This document shows positions 62,081 through 64,000 of a stretch of DNA of 64,000 nucleotides, one piece after another (within the stretch, counting starts at the first letter, position 1; each line of letters begins with the position of its first letter). This DNA comes from Polyangiaceae bacterium. GTDB lineage: Bacteria; Myxococcota_A; Polyangia; Polyangiales; Polyangiaceae. The stretch spans positions 248,001 to 312,000 of the forward strand of contig JACKEB010000018.1 in NCBI GenBank assembly GCA_020633205.1, given 5' to 3'. The position numbers and the translations under genes are program-made. The notes under the pieces were generated by a model. It was given only the letters and a program-made list of their open reading frames with translations. It ran no database searches and was not told where the DNA came from.

Positions 62081-64000
62081 ATCCGTGCAGGATCTGACCC
62101 AGCTCGTTCGTTCGCCTCACTTGACGCACCGCGGGTCGGTGCTAGCGGACGGTTTCCTTATGGATATGGATCTCTCGGGGGTGGGGGAGGTGCGCCGTAG
62201 GGTCGCCGAGCTGACAGCCGTCGCGAGGCTCTTCGAGCTCCCCGGCCAGTTGTTGGTCGTGCTCCGTCGCCCGATGCGCCTGGACTCGGCGCGCGCGCCA
62301 GGGCTCGTTTTGGTCGACTACGGTGGCTGGCTCTCTGGACTGCCCCTTCGCGAGGCCGCGCTGCGGCAGCTTGGAACGCCAGCGGCTGGCGGCGCCTTGC
62401 TAGTCGTGCGCGCTGGAAGAGTTGAGACGCAGGTGCTGAGCGAACTCAACCTCGTGGATCCCAGCGAGTGGGTCGACTTGAGCGCCTTCGAGTGGCAGGT
62501 GGCTCAACCGCTACGACAGGTGCCGGCGCGCGAGGCTCCCGAGCCCGGACTCGCGAAAGCTTCCGAGCCCGAGTTGCTCGGTAGCGCCGGGATAGTCATC
62601 TCCGCGAGGCAAGGTGCAGCGCTACTGGCCCAGCGCCAGGCCGCGCTCGGTTCGGCGCGCAGCGTGCGCGAGGTGCTGGAAGCTCGGGCGGCGAGCGAGA
62701 GCCAAGATGAGTTTTCTACGTGGGACGTCGCTTCCGGGGCGTCGGGCCCAGCGCGCTTGACCCTTCGCGTGAAAACTGCGCGCCTACTGGCGCGTCTCTT
62801 GACGTTCCTTGCGCATTTCATCCGGCCCAGGAGTGACTCTGAGATGCGAGCGCTCCCACGCAGGGCGTCCGGGGTGGATACGGCGTCGGGGGCGGATGCG
62901 GCGTGGAGAGGCGACGCGCGGCAGCGTATGAAGCCCGGCACGCGCGAGCAAGGGCTACCGGACACCGACTACACGCCGCCAGAGCCTTCGTGGCTTCAGC
63001 GCTTCTCCCAGAGCTTGCAGGGCTGGGCGGCGCGTCTCTTGCTGCGGAGTCAGCTCGGAAACGCGTTGATGCGCCGTCAAGCAGATTTCCTGAGGGAAAC
63101 GCTTGAGTTGCTCGATCGCGGAGAGTGGGATGAGGCACTGAAGCGGGCGATCCCCCTTGGGGGAGAGGCGAGTGGAGAGCCCAAGCCACCTCCCCTCAGC
63201 CTGCCGAGCAAGCGCAGTGAGCTGAGCATCCAACCCTGGCGAGCCAACTCGAGAACCAGCTCCTTGGGGCTTCAGGATGACCTGTATGAGGACATCCGCA
63301 GGCGCTATCGGCGTGCGTTCGAGGCGTTGGTCGAACGAGGGGAGATCGAAAAGGCGGCTTTCGTGCTCGCCGAGTTGCTTCACGCCAACGAGGAGGCCGT
63401 GTCCTTCCTCGAGCGCCACGAGCGCCTGACCTTGGCGGCAGAACTCGCCGAAGCCCGAAAGTTGGCGCCCGGCCTCGTCGTGCGCCAGTGGCTGCTTGCC
63501 GGTAACCGTGAACGCGCGATGCGCTTGGCGGTCCGTCACGCGGCGTTCGCGGATGCGATCAGCCGGCTGGAGCAAGGACACCAAGACTTGGCGCTACAGC
63601 TCCGCGCCCTGTGGGCCGACCGCCTCGCCAGTGTCGGGGATTACGTCGGGGCCGTCGACGCCGCGTGGGGCGCGGCAGATCTTCGGCCCTTGGTCAGGCG
63701 CTGGGCAGAGCTCGCTGCTCGTGTCGGTGGTGCTGTTACCGCGCGGATGTTGATACGGCAGGCGAGGTTGGCGCCTCATGAGGCTCAAGTGTGGTTCGAG
63801 CGCGTCGACGTGCTTAGCTCCGAGCTTCCAGAGCGCGGGGAGGACGACTCCGTCTGGCTGACGTTGCGCACCCTGGCTGAAGAGCTAGTGAGTGGTGCTG
63901 ACAGCCGCGCGACGTGGCCCCTCCCCAAACAGGAGGCCGTGAGTCTCGCGCGCCTACTCGCCCCGCGTTTGCTGTCCGCTCTGGGGCGACGCGGCGAGGA
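62064..64000 (+). CDS. large bpX-domain protein of MoxR operon (partial, 3' end beyond window)
   Basis: ATG 62064 opens 645 codons to the window end without a stop. The N-terminal 110 residues (HRGSVLADGFLMDMDLSGVG, then EVRRRVAELTAVARLFELPG and PGLVLVDYGGWLSGLPL) resemble the bpX6-type domain reported in ternary MoxR systems. After a Pro/Arg/Ser-rich and a membrane-like or amphipathic stretch (LLARLLTFLAHFI) the protein becomes helical-repeat-like (FEALVERGEIEKAAFVLAEL, RLTLAAELAEARKLAPGL), similar to TPR/HEAT scaffolds. No nuclease or protease motif is seen in the visible part. Confidence 0.7.
   Translation, partial: MSLEPESVQDLTQLVRSPHLTHRGSVLADGFLMDMDLSGVGEVRRRVAELTAVARLFELPGQLLVVLRRPMRLDSARAPGLVLVDYGGWLSGLPLREAALRQLGTPAAGGALLVVRAGRVETQVLSELNLVDPSEWVDLSAFEWQVAQPLRQVPAREAPEPGLAKASEPELLGSAGIVISARQGAALLAQRQAALGSARSVREVLEARAASESQDEFSTWDVASGASGPARLTLRVKTARLLARLLTFLAHFIRPRSDSEMRALPRRASGVDTASGADAAWRGDARQRMKPGTREQGLPDTDYTPPEPSWLQRFSQSLQGWAARLLLRSQLGNALMRRQADFLRETLELLDRGEWDEALKRAIPLGGEASGEPKPPPLSLPSKRSELSIQPWRANSRTSSLGLQDDLYEDIRRRYRRAFEALVERGEIEKAAFVLAELLHANEEAVSFLERHERLTLAAELAEARKLAPGLVVRQWLLAGNRERAMRLAVRHAAFADAISRLEQGHQDLALQLRALWADRLASVGDYVGAVDAAWGAADLRPLVRRWAELAARVGGAVTARMLIRQARLAPHEAQVWFERVDVLSSELPERGEDDSVWLTLRTLAEELVSGADSRATWPLPKQEAVSLARLLAPRLLSALGRRGE

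Noticed and set aside
62850..62910. GGGGTGGATACGGCGTC-like near repeats inside the last gene
   Set aside because: Two imperfect copies within a disordered coding segment; not a separate element.

Overview
The window is GC-rich, densely coding DNA that looks like a chromosomal segment of a myxobacterium-like member of the Myxococcota, most likely class Polyangia. The evidence is: many lipoproteins with Gly/Ser-rich linkers just after the lipobox, two proteins with Cys-Gly-Cys plus helix plus Arg-cluster tails (MYXO-CTERM type), myxobacterial outer-membrane barrels, three adjacent bactofilins, a TPR operon resembling the gliding-motility gltC-gltD-gltE genes, and a MoxR/vWA/beta-propeller operon. 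No rRNA, tRNA, CRISPR array, insertion sequence or prophage gene was seen.

Layout. 1-14.9 kb: an L,D-transpeptidase-like lipoprotein (cut by the window start), a ClpA/ClpC-type unfoldase, three paralogous lipoproteins, a decayed papain-family protease gene, two tandem surface proteins with C-terminal anchors, and a 958-residue receiver-like/DUF4388/J-like protein. 14.9-26.2 kb: housekeeping genes, namely folK, five ATP synthase genes (b', b, delta, alpha, gamma; beta and epsilon are absent), a single-pass protein directly behind atpG, glmS, a short-chain dehydrogenase, a diguanylate cyclase response regulator and a small secretin-N-like lipoprotein. 26.2-38.3 kb: secreted and envelope genes, including a solitary periplasmic binding protein, an FG-GAP-like protein, an outer-membrane barrel, phosphoglycerate mutase, a vWA protein, a voltage-gated-type K+ channel with a zinc ribbon, a copper monooxygenase-like lipoprotein and a YdjM-type membrane protein.

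38.4-47.1 kb: four tightly coupled genes for exported proteins (the last three rich in TPR-like repeats) that may form an envelope-spanning assembly related to the Glt machinery, followed by an RlmI-type rRNA methyltransferase. 47.1-58.6 kb: an outer-membrane-barrel/ferritin-like fusion, panE, a methyltransferase, an FAD monooxygenase, pyrE next to three bactofilin genes, a TrmH-type methyltransferase, a DyP peroxidase and a PPGHP-repeat protein. 58.6-64.0 kb: a four-gene overlapping operon (MoxR ATPase, small partner, degenerate vWA plus beta-propeller, and a large protein that runs off the window), which matches MoxR-vWA-beta-propeller ternary systems. This is the best candidate for a poorly understood system here.

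Structure outside genes: a cluster of five inverted repeats upstream of panE, two short tandem repeats whose units each carry a copy of the neighbouring gene's stop codon, a strong intrinsic terminator, and a 12-14 bp imperfect palindrome (TKCC-N4-GGMA) scattered over the whole window more often than base composition predicts.
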